This document shows, one piece after another, positions 51,935-60,633 of a stretch of 64,000 nucleotides of DNA (position 1 is its first letter; each line of letters opens with the position of its first letter). Position numbers and translations under genes: made by a program. This DNA comes from an uncultured Eisenbergiella sp. (GTDB lineage: Bacteria; Bacillota; Clostridia; Lachnospirales; Lachnospiraceae). The stretch is from positions 1 through 64,000 of the forward strand of contig CAJUEL010000011.1 in assembly GCA_910585455.1 (NCBI GenBank), written 5' to 3'. The notes beneath the pieces were generated by a model. The model did no database searches. It was not told where the DNA came from and saw only the letters and a list, made by a program, of their open reading frames with translations.

Positions 51935-53161
51935 ATGAACAAGGAATTAATGGAAGCACTGGATATCCTGGAGAAGGAGAAGGAGATCAGCAAGGAGACG
52001 TTGTTTGAAGCGATTGAAAATTCCCTGATCACGGCGTGCAAGCAGCATTTCGGCAAGGCGGACAATGTGAAGGTGGAAATCGACCGGGAAACCTGCGACT
52101 TTTTATGCTATGCGGAAAAGGAAGTGGTGGAAACGGAGGACGACGTGGAAGACGATTGTCTGCAGATTCCGTTGGACAAGGCGCGGGAAATCTCCAAAAG
52201 GGCGGAAGTGGGAGAAATCATCCATGTGGAAATCAAGTCCAAAAGCTTTGGGCGGATCGCGACGCAGAACGCGAAGAACGTGATTTTACAAAAGATCCGG
52301 GAAGAGGAGAGAAGCGTCGTTTATAACCAGTATTTTGAAAAAGAAAAGGATGTGGTGACCGGCGTTGTACAGCGCTATCTGGGCAGGAACATCAGCATTA
52401 ACCTGGGAAAGGCGGATGCGATCCTGAATGAGAGCGAGCAGGTAAAGGGTGAGATATTCAAGCCCACGGAGCGGATCAAGGTGTATATCCTGGAGGTGAA
52501 AAATACGCCCAAGGGTCCCCGCATTTTAGTGAGCCGCACGCATCCGGAGCTGGTCAAACGGCTGTTTGAATCAGAGGTCACAGAGATCCGGGACGGTACG
52601 GTGGAAATCAAGAGCATCGCGCGGGAGGCGGGCAGCAGGACCAAGATCGCGGTGTGGTCCAACAATCCCAATGTGGATGCGGTTGGCGCCTGCGTAGGCA
52701 TGAATGGTTCCAGGGTCAATGCGATCGTGGATGAGCTGCGGGGTGAAAAAATCGATATCGTCACCTGGGATGATAATCCCGGCAACCTGATTCAGAATGC
52801 GCTTTCACCGGCGAAGATTGTAGCAGTGTTTGCGGATCCGGAGGAAAGAACGGCAAAGGTGGTCGTTCCGGATTATCAGCTTTCTCTGGCAATCGGTAAG
52901 GAAGGACAGAATGCCAGACTGGCGGCCCGGCTGACCGGATATAAGATCGACATCAAATCGGAGACACAGGCGAAGGATGCGGTGGGCTTCCGTTATGAGG
53001 ATTATCTTGGCGACGATTATGACGAGGAAGAGTACGACGGGGAGTATGAGGAGGAGTACGACGATTCCGAAGAAGGTTACGTAGACGAAGCGGAAGGCTA
53101 TGAGGGTGAAGCGGAAGGCTACGATGACGAGGGAACTTTTGAGGAAGAGACCGATGAATAA
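51935..53161 (+). CDS. nusA: Transcription termination/antitermination protein NusA
   Basis: A 408-residue protein: NusA N-terminal domain (1-125), S1 (about 130-200), KH1 (about 225-285, IAREAGSRTKIAVWS) and KH2 (VGACVGMNGSRVNAIVDELR and AIGKEGQNARLAARL). The last about 55 residues are a strongly acidic Glu/Asp/Tyr tail with near-repeats (EAEGYEGEAEGYDDEG), not part of the core and unlike E. coli acidic repeats. ATG 51935 uses GGAGG; an in-frame ATG at 51923 lacks one. Ends overlapping ylxR. Confidence 0.96.
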   Translation: MNKELMEALDILEKEKEISKETLFEAIENSLITACKQHFGKADNVKVEIDRETCDFLCYAEKEVVETEDDVEDDCLQIPLDKAREISKRAEVGEIIHVEIKSKSFGRIATQNAKNVILQKIREEERSVVYNQYFEKEKDVVTGVVQRYLGRNISINLGKADAILNESEQVKGEIFKPTERIKVYILEVKNTPKGPRILVSRTHPELVKRLFESEVTEIRDGTVEIKSIAREAGSRTKIAVWSNNPNVDAVGACVGMNGSRVNAIVDELRGEKIDIVTWDDNPGNLIQNALSPAKIVAVFADPEERTAKVVVPDYQLSLAIGKEGQNARLAARLTGYKIDIKSETQAKDAVGFRYEDYLGDDYDEEEYDGEYEEEYDDSEEGYVDEAEGYEGEAEGYDDEGTFEEETDE

Positions 53162-53426
53162 AAAGATCCCAATGAGGCAATGTGTGGGCTGCGGTGAAAT
53201 GAAGAGCAAGAAGGAAATGATGCGCGTTTTAAAAACACCGGAGGGTCCCATCATATTGGATGTGACAGGAAGAAAAAACGGCAGGGGCGCCTACCTTTGT
53301 AAAAATCTGGAGTGCTTAAAAAGCGCTCGAAAGAACAAGGGGCTGGAGCGTTCCTTCAAGATGAGTATTCCGGATGAGGTTTATGACAGCCTGGAAAGGG
53401 AGTTTGGTGAGAGTGATACCGAATAA
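53154..53426 (+). CDS. ylxR: YlxR-family RNA-binding protein
   Basis: A 90-residue small basic protein: RQCVGCGEMKSKKEMMRVL and GRKNGRGAYLC are the family hallmarks. YlxR binds RNA and is reported to influence RNase P and transcription. It overlaps the nusA end (ATGAATAA), and ylxQ starts within its last codons. Confidence 0.92.
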   Translation: MNKKIPMRQCVGCGEMKSKKEMMRVLKTPEGPIILDVTGRKNGRGAYLCKNLECLKSARKNKGLERSFKMSIPDEVYDSLEREFGESDTE

Positions 53427-53754
53427 AATATTTTCATTGCTGGGTCTTGCCACAAAGGCAGGCAGAACTGCCAGCGGTGAATTCATGACGGAGAGCGCCG
53501 TCAAGTCCGGGAAAGCGTATCTGGTGATCTGCGGAACGGATGCTTCGGATAATACAAAGAAAAACTTTCGTAATATGTGCGGGTTTTACAGAGTACCTTA
53601 TTTTGAATATGGCACGAAGGAAGAGTTGGGTCACGCGATGGGGAAGGAAATGAGAGCGTCCCTCGCCGTGACGGATGCCGGGTTTGCAAAGAGCCTGAAA
53701 AGACATCTGGAAGAGACTGGAAATGAGACGGAGGTAGGAGTATGGCAAAAATGA
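53407..53754 (+). CDS. ylxQ: L7Ae-family ribosomal-like protein YlxQ
   Basis: A 115-residue L7Ae/L30e-fold RNA-binding protein (SLLGLATKAGRTASGEFMTE, AYLVICGTDASDNTKK, GHAMGK). GTG at 53407 is chosen with GGGAG upstream; GTG at 53413 is possible. It overlaps both ylxR and infB, so the four genes are tightly coupled. Confidence 0.88.
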   Translation: MRVIPNKIFSLLGLATKAGRTASGEFMTESAVKSGKAYLVICGTDASDNTKKNFRNMCGFYRVPYFEYGTKEELGHAMGKEMRASLAVTDAGFAKSLKRHLEETGNETEVGVWQK

Positions 53755-56700
53755 AGGTACATGAGCTTGCAAAAGAACTGGATATAAAAAGTAAGGATAT
53801 TATTTCCTTTTTAAAGGAAAAAGGGCTGGATGTGAAGGCGGCGCAAAGCTCGGTAGAGGAGGATGCAGCCGCCTGGGTGCGGAAAAAGTTTTCGGCAAAG
53901 GAGTCCGGGGCATCGGACAAAAAGCCGATGGCAGATAAACCGGATGCGGTAAAACAGCCGGAAAAGGAAAGCATAGCAAAGCAACAGCCGGATAAAGCAA
54001 AAGAGCCGGATGCAGAAAAACAGCCGGATAAAGCAAAGCAGGCGGAAAGGATGACACAGGTGGAGAAAACGGAAGAATCTACGACAAAAACGGATTCCCA
54101 GTCCACAACCGGTCAGGAGACGAAAGACGGACAGGCGAAGCCGCATAAAAAGCCGAAGATCATTGTTGTGAACAATCCGCAGAACAGCAGGATGAAAGGT
54201 AACGGCTTTGGAAATAATACGGAAAAGAAGGGCGTCCGCAGCAATGAGGGCGGCCGCAATAATGAAGGAAAACGCAATGATGCCGGCAGAAACGGTGAGA
54301 AACGTGCAAACGACGGCAGGAGTGACGCCCGTAACGGGGAAAACAGAAACCGGGATAACAGAGGCGGCAAAAATAACGGCGGCTCTTCCCGGCAGGGAAA
54401 CAGAAGCGGCGGCATCCGCGTGGAGAGCAGACCGTTAATCCGTCCGCTGACGAAGCCGACACAGCCGGTGATGCCCGATGAAAAGCTTTTAAGCCGGGAA
54501 CGCGCGGCGAAGGAGGCTGCGGAAAAGGCAGCGCGGGCGGCGGAAATCGAAGCCCAGAAGAAAGAGGATGCGCTCCGCGCGGAACGCGCCAGGGAGGAAG
54601 CCTTAAAGGCGGCGGAAAAACAGGCGGCCAGGGCAGAAAACACAGAGCGCGTAGAAAACAGAGGCGGCATGTTAAATGCCGGACGCAGCGACAGAAATAC
54701 AGCGCAGAACCGGGATTATGCCAGATCGGATAACAGAAATGCCGGCCGCAATGAGAGAAACAGCGGCAGAGGCGATCAGCCCCGCAGCGACGGTCAAAGA
54801 GGCGGTCAGGGAAGAAGCGATTTTTCCAGAAACGGACAGCCCAGAAACGACGCCGGACGCAGTGATTTTGGCAGAAACGGACAGCCCAGAAACGACAGGG
54901 GCGACAGAAGCTCTGCGCCCGGCAGAAATGCAGGCCAAAGGAATGGGCAGGAAAGGACGCAGGGTGGCAATGGACAAAGAAGAGACCAGAACCGTACAGG
55001 TTTTAACGGCGGCGCAAGGGATAATCAGGGCTTTAATCGCAATGCGGATGGCAGCCGCACTGGTCAGGGTAGCGGGCGCTCTTTCTCAAATAGCGGCCGT
55101 CCTGCAGGAGGCGATGGCAGGCAGAACAATAACTTCAGAAAACCGGCAGCGTCTAAGGGCTTTACGCCGGAGGCTCCCGCAAAGGATACGGAAAAGCAGC
55201 GTGACAACAGGCGCTTAAATCAGCAGGATCGGGATAAAAAGTCCAGAAAGGACGCGATCTATGAGGACGATAACGCGGCGAATCTGAAGACCAAAAATAA
55301 AGCCGGACGCTTTATCAAGCCCGAACCGAAGGCGGCAGAGCCGGAAGAAGCGATCAAGGTGATCACGCTTCCCGATTCTATCACCGTAAAGGAGCTGGCG
55401 GAAAAGATGCGGATGCAGCCCGCCGCGATCATCAAGAAGCTTTTCCTGGAGGGCAAGATCGTGACCGTCAATCAGGAGCTTTCCTACGAGGATGCGGAGA
55501 ATATCGCCATCGAATACGATATCATCTGTGAGCGGGAAGTCAAGGTGGACGTGATCGAGGAGCTTTTGAAGGAGGACGAGGAGCAGGAAGCGGATATGAT
55601 CACAAGACCGCCCGTCATCTGCGTGATGGGACATGTGGATCACGGCAAAACCTCCCTGCTTGACGCGATCCGTAAGACCAACGTGACGGACCGCGAGGCC
55701 GGCGGCATCACGCAGCACATCGGCGCTTATACCGTGCAGATCAACGGACAGAAGATCACCTTCCTGGATACGCCCGGACATGAGGCGTTTACCGCCATGC
55801 GTATGCGCGGCGCGAATTCCACGGATATCGCGGTGCTGGTGGTGGCGGCTGATGACGGCGTGATGCCCCAGACCGTGGAGGCGATCAACCACGCCAAGGC
55901 GGCAGGCATTGAAATCATCGTTGCCGTGAACAAAATTGATAAGCCCAACGCGAACATCGACCGGGTGAAGCAGGAGCTGACCGAGTACGAGCTGGTTGCG
56001 GAGGATTGGGGCGGAAGCACCGTGTTTGTGCCCGTTTCCGCCAAGACCGGCGAAGGGCTGCAGACGCTTTTGGAGATGATCCTTTTGACGGCAGAGGTGT
56101 TGGAGCTTAAGGCGAATCCGGACCGTATGGCGAGAGGTCTTGTCATTGAGGCGGAGCTGGATAAGGGCAGAGGTCCTGTGGCCAGAGTGCTGGTGCAAAA
56201 GGGCACGCTGCATGTGGGCGACTTCGTATCCGCCGGCTCTTCCAGCGGTAAGGTTCGTGCGATGATCGACGATAAGGGAAAGCGCGTCAAAGAAGCGGGA
56301 CCTTCCATGCCCGTGGAAATATTGGGTCTTTCCGATGTGCCGGATGCAGGAGACGTGTTTATCGCCCATGAAAGCGATAAGGAAGCGAAGTCCTATGCGG
56401 CGGCGTTCATCGAACAGAATAAGGAAAAGAAGCTGGAGGAAACCAAATCCAGAATGTCTCTGGACGATCTGTTCAACCAGATTCAGGAGGGCAATTTAAA
56501 GGAGCTCAATCTGATCGTCAAGGCGGACGTGCAGGGCAGTGTGGAAGCGGTCAAGCAGAGCCTGTTGAAGCTTTCCAACGAAGAAGTGGTGGTAAAATGC
56601 ATCCACGGCGGCGTCGGTGCGATCAACGAATCCGATGTCACGCTGGCGAGCGCGTCCAACGCGATCATCATCGGCTTCAATGTGCGTCCTGACGCGACGG

Positions 56701-57104
56701 CCAAGGCGACGGCGGAAACGGAAGGCGTTGATGTGCGTCTGTACAGGGTCATCTACCAGGCGATCGAGGATATCGAGGCGGCGATGAAGGGCATGCTGGA
56801 TCCTGTGTTTGAGGAAAAGGTGATCGGTCATGCGGAGGTGCGCCAGATATTCAAGGCATCCGCGATCGGCAACATCGCAGGCTCTTATGTGCTTGACGGT
56901 GTATTCCAGAGAGGCTGTAAGATCCGGATCACCAGAGAGGGCGAGCAGATTTACGAAGGCTCCCTTGCGTCCTTAAAGCGCTTCAAGGATGATGTGAAGG
57001 AAGTAAAGGCCGGCTATGAGTGCGGTCTTGTGTTTGAAGGCTTTGACAAGATGCAGGAGCTGGATGTTGTGGAAGCGTTTATTATGGTAGAAGTGCCGCG
57101 CTGA
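53742..57104 (+). CDS. infB: Translation initiation factor IF-2
   Basis: A 1120-residue GTPase that places initiator tRNA on the ribosome. An IF2_N domain (1-50) and second IF2_N-like segment (about 545-600) flank a low-complexity linker of nearly 490 residues, first Lys/Glu/Gln-rich, then Arg/Asn/Gly-rich with repeated blocks like GRNGQPRND. The G domain starts near 625 (GHVDHGKTS, DTPGHEAF, NKIDKPNA), followed by domains II-IV. The usual length is 700-950, so the linker is exceptionally long. GGAGGTAGGAGT precedes the ATG. Confidence 0.96.
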   Translation: MAKMKVHELAKELDIKSKDIISFLKEKGLDVKAAQSSVEEDAAAWVRKKFSAKESGASDKKPMADKPDAVKQPEKESIAKQQPDKAKEPDAEKQPDKAKQAERMTQVEKTEESTTKTDSQSTTGQETKDGQAKPHKKPKIIVVNNPQNSRMKGNGFGNNTEKKGVRSNEGGRNNEGKRNDAGRNGEKRANDGRSDARNGENRNRDNRGGKNNGGSSRQGNRSGGIRVESRPLIRPLTKPTQPVMPDEKLLSRERAAKEAAEKAARAAEIEAQKKEDALRAERAREEALKAAEKQAARAENTERVENRGGMLNAGRSDRNTAQNRDYARSDNRNAGRNERNSGRGDQPRSDGQRGGQGRSDFSRNGQPRNDAGRSDFGRNGQPRNDRGDRSSAPGRNAGQRNGQERTQGGNGQRRDQNRTGFNGGARDNQGFNRNADGSRTGQGSGRSFSNSGRPAGGDGRQNNNFRKPAASKGFTPEAPAKDTEKQRDNRRLNQQDRDKKSRKDAIYEDDNAANLKTKNKAGRFIKPEPKAAEPEEAIKVITLPDSITVKELAEKMRMQPAAIIKKLFLEGKIVTVNQELSYEDAENIAIEYDIICEREVKVDVIEELLKEDEEQEADMITRPPVICVMGHVDHGKTSLLDAIRKTNVTDREAGGITQHIGAYTVQINGQKITFLDTPGHEAFTAMRMRGANSTDIAVLVVAADDGVMPQTVEAINHAKAAGIEIIVAVNKIDKPNANIDRVKQELTEYELVAEDWGGSTVFVPVSAKTGEGLQTLLEMILLTAEVLELKANPDRMARGLVIEAELDKGRGPVARVLVQKGTLHVGDFVSAGSSSGKVRAMIDDKGKRVKEAGPSMPVEILGLSDVPDAGDVFIAHESDKEAKSYAAAFIEQNKEKKLEETKSRMSLDDLFNQIQEGNLKELNLIVKADVQGSVEAVKQSLLKLSNEEVVVKCIHGGVGAINESDVTLASASNAIIIGFNVRPDATAKATAETEGVDVRLYRVIYQAIEDIEAAMKGMLDPVFEEKVIGHAEVRQIFKASAIGNIAGSYVLDGVFQRGCKIRITREGEQIYEGSLASLKRFKDDVKEVKAGYECGLVFEGFDKMQELDVVEAFIMVEVPR

Positions 57105-57224
57105 GCGGATGTCCGGGAACAGTGCGGACACAGTCTACGCGTATATCGCGCAGATTGTGCAAAAATGTGGTGGAGGCGGGCTGCCGCCCCATTGCGTGGC
57201 GGACAGAGAGTATAATGGTGAGAA

Positions 57225-57632
57225 ATGAGAAAGAACAGTATAAAGAATAACAGAATTAACGGAGAAGTGCAGTACGTGCTGGCGGAGGTGATCCGGGGGG
57301 AAATCAAGGATCCCCGGATCGCTCCCATGACCAGCGTGGTGACGGTGGAGGTCGCGCCGGACTTAAAGACCTGCAAGGCCTACATCAGCGTGCTGGGAAA
57401 TGAAGAAGCACAAAAGAATACTCTGGAGGGGCTAAAAAGCGCAGAAGGGTTTATCCGCGCCAGACTGGCGGAGAAAGTCAATCTGCGCAATACGCCGACC
57501 ATTCAGTTTATCATAGATCAGTCCATTGCTTACGGGGTGGATATGTCCCGTAAAATTGACCAGGTTATGGCACAGCAAAGGGCCGGAAAGGGTGTGGATG
57601 AAGAACATGAAGAAGATTCTGGAAGAGCTTGA
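57225..57632 (+). CDS. rbfA: Ribosome-binding factor A
   Basis: A 135-residue KH-type protein for 30S maturation and cold adaptation. RINGEVQYVLAEVIRGEIKD and SVVTVEVAPDLKTCKAYISV are typical. 120 nt separate it from infB; TATAAT near 57211 may be an internal promoter. Its end overlaps the DHH gene. Confidence 0.95.
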   Translation: MRKNSIKNNRINGEVQYVLAEVIRGEIKDPRIAPMTSVVTVEVAPDLKTCKAYISVLGNEEAQKNTLEGLKSAEGFIRARLAEKVNLRNTPTIQFIIDQSIAYGVDMSRKIDQVMAQQRAGKGVDEEHEEDSGRA

Positions 57633-58578
57633 CAGCAGGGACAGGATCGCGATTAGCGGTCATATCAGGCCGGACGGGGATTGCGTCGGCTCCTGTATGG
57701 GACTTTACCTCTATCTGAAAAAGACGTTGCCGACCGCGCAGGTGGATGTGTATCTGGAAAAGCCTGCACCGGTGTTTTCCTGCATCGACAGACTGGAGGA
57801 AATCAAAACCGATTGCAGCGCCGAAATTGTTTATGATGTCTGCATTGCGGTGGATACGGCAGCGGACCGTTTAGGTGACGCTGAAAAATATTTCAGGGCG
57901 GCAAAAAAGACGATCAACATCGATCATCATGTCAGCAATATGCAGGGCTGTGGGATGGTCAACTATGTCAATCCTGCCGCCAGCTCGGCGAGCGAGCTGG
58001 TTTATGAGCTCATGGAGGAGGAGCTGATGGACGCTTCCATCGCGAAGGCGCTTTACATCGGCATCATCCATGACACGGGGGTTTTTCAGTATTCCAATAC
58101 GACCCCGCATACGCTCACAATCGCCGCGAAGCTCATCGGCTATGGGATGGATTTCCCGAAGCTGATCAATGAGACCTTTTATGAAAAAACCTATGTGCAG
58201 AACCATGTGCTGGGCAGGGCGCTTTTGGAGAGCATTCTGTTTATGGACGGCAGATGCATTGTCAGTGTCATCGACAAAAAGACGATGGAATTTTACAATG
58301 CGGAGCCGAAGGACATGGATGGCATTGTGAGCCAGCTGCGGATTACGAAGGGCGTGGAATGCGCGATTTTTATGTATCAGACAGGACAGCAGGAATATAA
58401 GGTCAGCCTGCGTTCCAACGGGAAGGTGGATGTGGCGGAGGTTGCCGCCTATTTTGGCGGCGGCGGTCATGTGCGCGCTGCAGGCTGCACGATGCGGGGA
58501 ACCTATCATGACTGCATCAATAACCTGTCCTTACATATTGAAAAGCAGTTGGATAGTTATGAAGAGGAAGTAAAATAG
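57598..58578 (+). CDS. nrnA: DHH-family phosphoesterase, NrnA-like (nanoRNase / pAp phosphatase)
   Basis: A 326-residue enzyme with DHH motifs RPDGDCVGS, VDTA, INIDHHVSN and a DHHA1 end with GGGGHVRAAGC. NrnA degrades oligonucleotides and 3'-phosphoadenosine 5'-phosphate and sits between rbfA and truB in many Firmicutes. Its ATG at 57598 lies 35 nt inside rbfA; a second at 57607 is possible. truB starts directly after its stop. Confidence 0.93.
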   Translation: MKNMKKILEELDSRDRIAISGHIRPDGDCVGSCMGLYLYLKKTLPTAQVDVYLEKPAPVFSCIDRLEEIKTDCSAEIVYDVCIAVDTAADRLGDAEKYFRAAKKTINIDHHVSNMQGCGMVNYVNPAASSASELVYELMEEELMDASIAKALYIGIIHDTGVFQYSNTTPHTLTIAAKLIGYGMDFPKLINETFYEKTYVQNHVLGRALLESILFMDGRCIVSVIDKKTMEFYNAEPKDMDGIVSQLRITKGVECAIFMYQTGQQEYKVSLRSNGKVDVAEVAAYFGGGGHVRAAGCTMRGTYHDCINNLSLHIEKQLDSYEEEVK

Positions 58579-59502
58579 ATGGACGGCATTTTAAATGTCT
58601 ATAAGGAACCGGGCTTTACATCGCATGATGTGGTGGCAAAGCTTCGGGGAATCTGCAAGCAGAAAAAAATAGGTCATACAGGTACCCTGGACCCGGACGC
58701 GTCCGGGGTACTTGTGGTATGTCTGGGAAACGCCACGAAGCTGTGCGATATGCTTACGGATCAATCCAAGGAATACCAAGCGGTCATGCTGTTGGGGTGT
58801 GTGACGGATACCCAGGACACGACCGGAAAGGTGCTTTTAGAGCGCCCCGTCACGGTGGATGAAGCGCAGGTGCGCCAGGCGGTTCTTTCCTTTGTGGGAG
58901 AATATGACCAGCTTCCGCCCATGTATTCCGCCCTCAAGGTGAACGGGCAAAAGCTCTGTGATCTGGCCCGCGCCGGCAGGGAGGTGGAACGGCAAAGCCG
59001 CCGGGTCACCATTCATTCTGTCACGATTGAAGAAATCAGCCTGCCCCGGGTGACCATGACGGTGGCATGCTCCAAGGGGACCTATATCAGGACGCTGTGT
59101 CATGATATCGGGCAGCTTCTGGGCTGCGGGGCGGCGATGGAGCATCTGGTGCGCACCCGTTCGGGGCGCTTTGAGATTGGGGATGCGCGCCGGCTTTCGG
59201 AGATAGAAAGGCTTGCCCAAAGCGGCGGTCTGTCCGAAGCGATACTCAGGACGGACGCGGTTTTTGAAGGGCTGGAGGCTGCCGTCGTGCTGCCGGAGGC
59301 AAAACGCCTTGCGGATAATGGGAATCCGCTGTTTTGTGAGCATTTACAGATGCGGAGGGCGGATGGAAAATCGACAGAGAAGGGCATCGGTTATGCGGAT
59401 GGGCAGAGACTTCGCGTCTATGGTGCGGACGGCCGCTTTTACGGCGTATATGTCTGGCAGGCACAGCAGCATCGCTTTAAGCCGGTAAAACTCTTTTTAT
59501 AG
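58579..59502 (+). CDS. truB: tRNA pseudouridine(55) synthase
   Basis: A 307-residue TruB. The catalytic Asp lies in HTGTLDPDASGVLVV; YKEPGFTSHDVVAK, PPMYSALKVNGQKL and CSKGTYIRTLCHDIG are family landmarks. A PUA-like C-terminal region follows. Adjacent to the DHH gene with no gap. It makes pseudouridine 55 in the T-loop of tRNAs. Confidence 0.96.
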   Translation: MDGILNVYKEPGFTSHDVVAKLRGICKQKKIGHTGTLDPDASGVLVVCLGNATKLCDMLTDQSKEYQAVMLLGCVTDTQDTTGKVLLERPVTVDEAQVRQAVLSFVGEYDQLPPMYSALKVNGQKLCDLARAGREVERQSRRVTIHSVTIEEISLPRVTMTVACSKGTYIRTLCHDIGQLLGCGAAMEHLVRTRSGRFEIGDARRLSEIERLAQSGGLSEAILRTDAVFEGLEAAVVLPEAKRLADNGNPLFCEHLQMRRADGKSTEKGIGYADGQRLRVYGADGRFYGVYVWQAQQHRFKPVKLFL

Positions 59503-59517
59503 AAACAGAAAGGAAAC

Positions 59518-59554
59518 GTTATCAGCCGCTGCCTGCCGGGCTGTAGCTGGTAAC
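59518..59554. repeat. Hairpin between truB and ribF
   Basis: GTTATCAGC and GCTGGTAAC form imperfect arms around CGCTGCCTGCCGGGCTGTA. It somewhat resembles the GTAACAG palindrome family and lies 11 nt before the ribF start, but the match is loose. Confidence 0.4.
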
Positions 59555-59564
59555 AGGCAAATTC

Positions 59565-60515
59565 ATGCAAATCATTTCCGGAACAAGTGAATTTGAACTG
59601 ACCGGCCCCTGCGCTGTTATGATCGGCAAATTCGACGGTCTGCACCGGGGACACCGGCTTTTACTTGAGCAGATTCTGGATGCGAAAAAGGAAGGGCTGA
59701 AATCCGTGGTTTTCACCTTCGATCCTTCTCCGGCAGCCTTTTTTTCAAAAAAGGTCGTAAAGGGATTGACCACCAGGGAGGAAAAACGGCGCTTTTTCAG
59801 GCAGCTGGCGGTGGATGTGCTCGTGGAGTTTCCCTTAAATGAGCGGACAGCCTCTACAGCGCCGGAGCAGTTTATCACAGAAATTCTGCAAAAAAGAATG
59901 CACGCTGCGCTGGTCGTGGCGGGAAGCGATCTGTCCTTCGGGGATGGCGGAAGAGGGGACTGTGCGCTTTTAAAGCGGTTTGAAAAGCAATGCGGCTACC
60001 GGGTGCGGATTTTGGACAAGGTGTATGAGGACAAAGAGGCGATCAGCTCCACCCGTGTGCGCGCCGCAGTAGAGGCAGGACGGATGGAGGAAGCCTGCCG
60101 GCTTTTGGGATCACCCTATGCGGTCATGGGACCTGTGCTGCATGGCAGGCGGATCGGACGGACGCTTGGGTTTCCCACGGTCAACCAGATGCCGCCTGCA
60201 GATAAGCTTCTGCCGCCCAACGGGGTCTATTTTTCCGAGGTGGAATGCTGTCACGGCATTTTTGTGGGCGTGACCAATGTGGGAACGAAGCCGACCGTGG
60301 AAAAGGGAATGGATCCGCCCGTGCTGGTGGAGACGTATCTGTACGATTTTGGGCAGGATATTTATGACACATTTATCACGGTGCGTCTGCTGCATTTTCA
60401 CAGACCGGAGCAGAAATTTGAAGGTCTGGAGGCGCTTCGGGCGCAGCTGGAGCGGGATGTGGAGGCGGGCAGGGAATATAAGGCTTGCCAGTTTGACAAA
60501 TTTACAGTAGAATAG
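59565..60515 (+). CDS. ribF: Bifunctional riboflavin kinase / FAD synthetase
   Basis: A 316-residue enzyme. The N-terminal adenylyltransferase has GKFDGLHRGH and FTFDPSP; SSTRVRAAVEAG is the second nucleotide motif. The C-terminal kinase has GRRIGRTLGFPTVN and NGVY. It makes FMN and FAD. The ribosome site is weak (AGGC), consistent with modest translation or reliance on reinitiation. Last gene of the operon. Confidence 0.95.
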   Translation: MQIISGTSEFELTGPCAVMIGKFDGLHRGHRLLLEQILDAKKEGLKSVVFTFDPSPAAFFSKKVVKGLTTREEKRRFFRQLAVDVLVEFPLNERTASTAPEQFITEILQKRMHAALVVAGSDLSFGDGGRGDCALLKRFEKQCGYRVRILDKVYEDKEAISSTRVRAAVEAGRMEEACRLLGSPYAVMGPVLHGRRIGRTLGFPTVNQMPPADKLLPPNGVYFSEVECCHGIFVGVTNVGTKPTVEKGMDPPVLVETYLYDFGQDIYDTFITVRLLHFHRPEQKFEGLEALRAQLERDVEAGREYKACQFDKFTVE

Positions 60516-60633
60516 GGATTGTGACCGGGGAAAGTCCGATCTATAAGGAAGGCGATCCCTTTCTACATATGGTTACAATGGCACAAAGGGTTATGGCACG
60601 GCTTTTTACGTTTTGTACAAAGGAGAATGAAAA

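Noticed and set aside
54600..55150. Repeated GGCAGAAACGGACAGCCC-like units considered as a CRISPR or tandem array
   Set aside because: They are in frame within infB and encode the Arg/Asn/Gly repeats; spacing and spacers do not fit a CRISPR.
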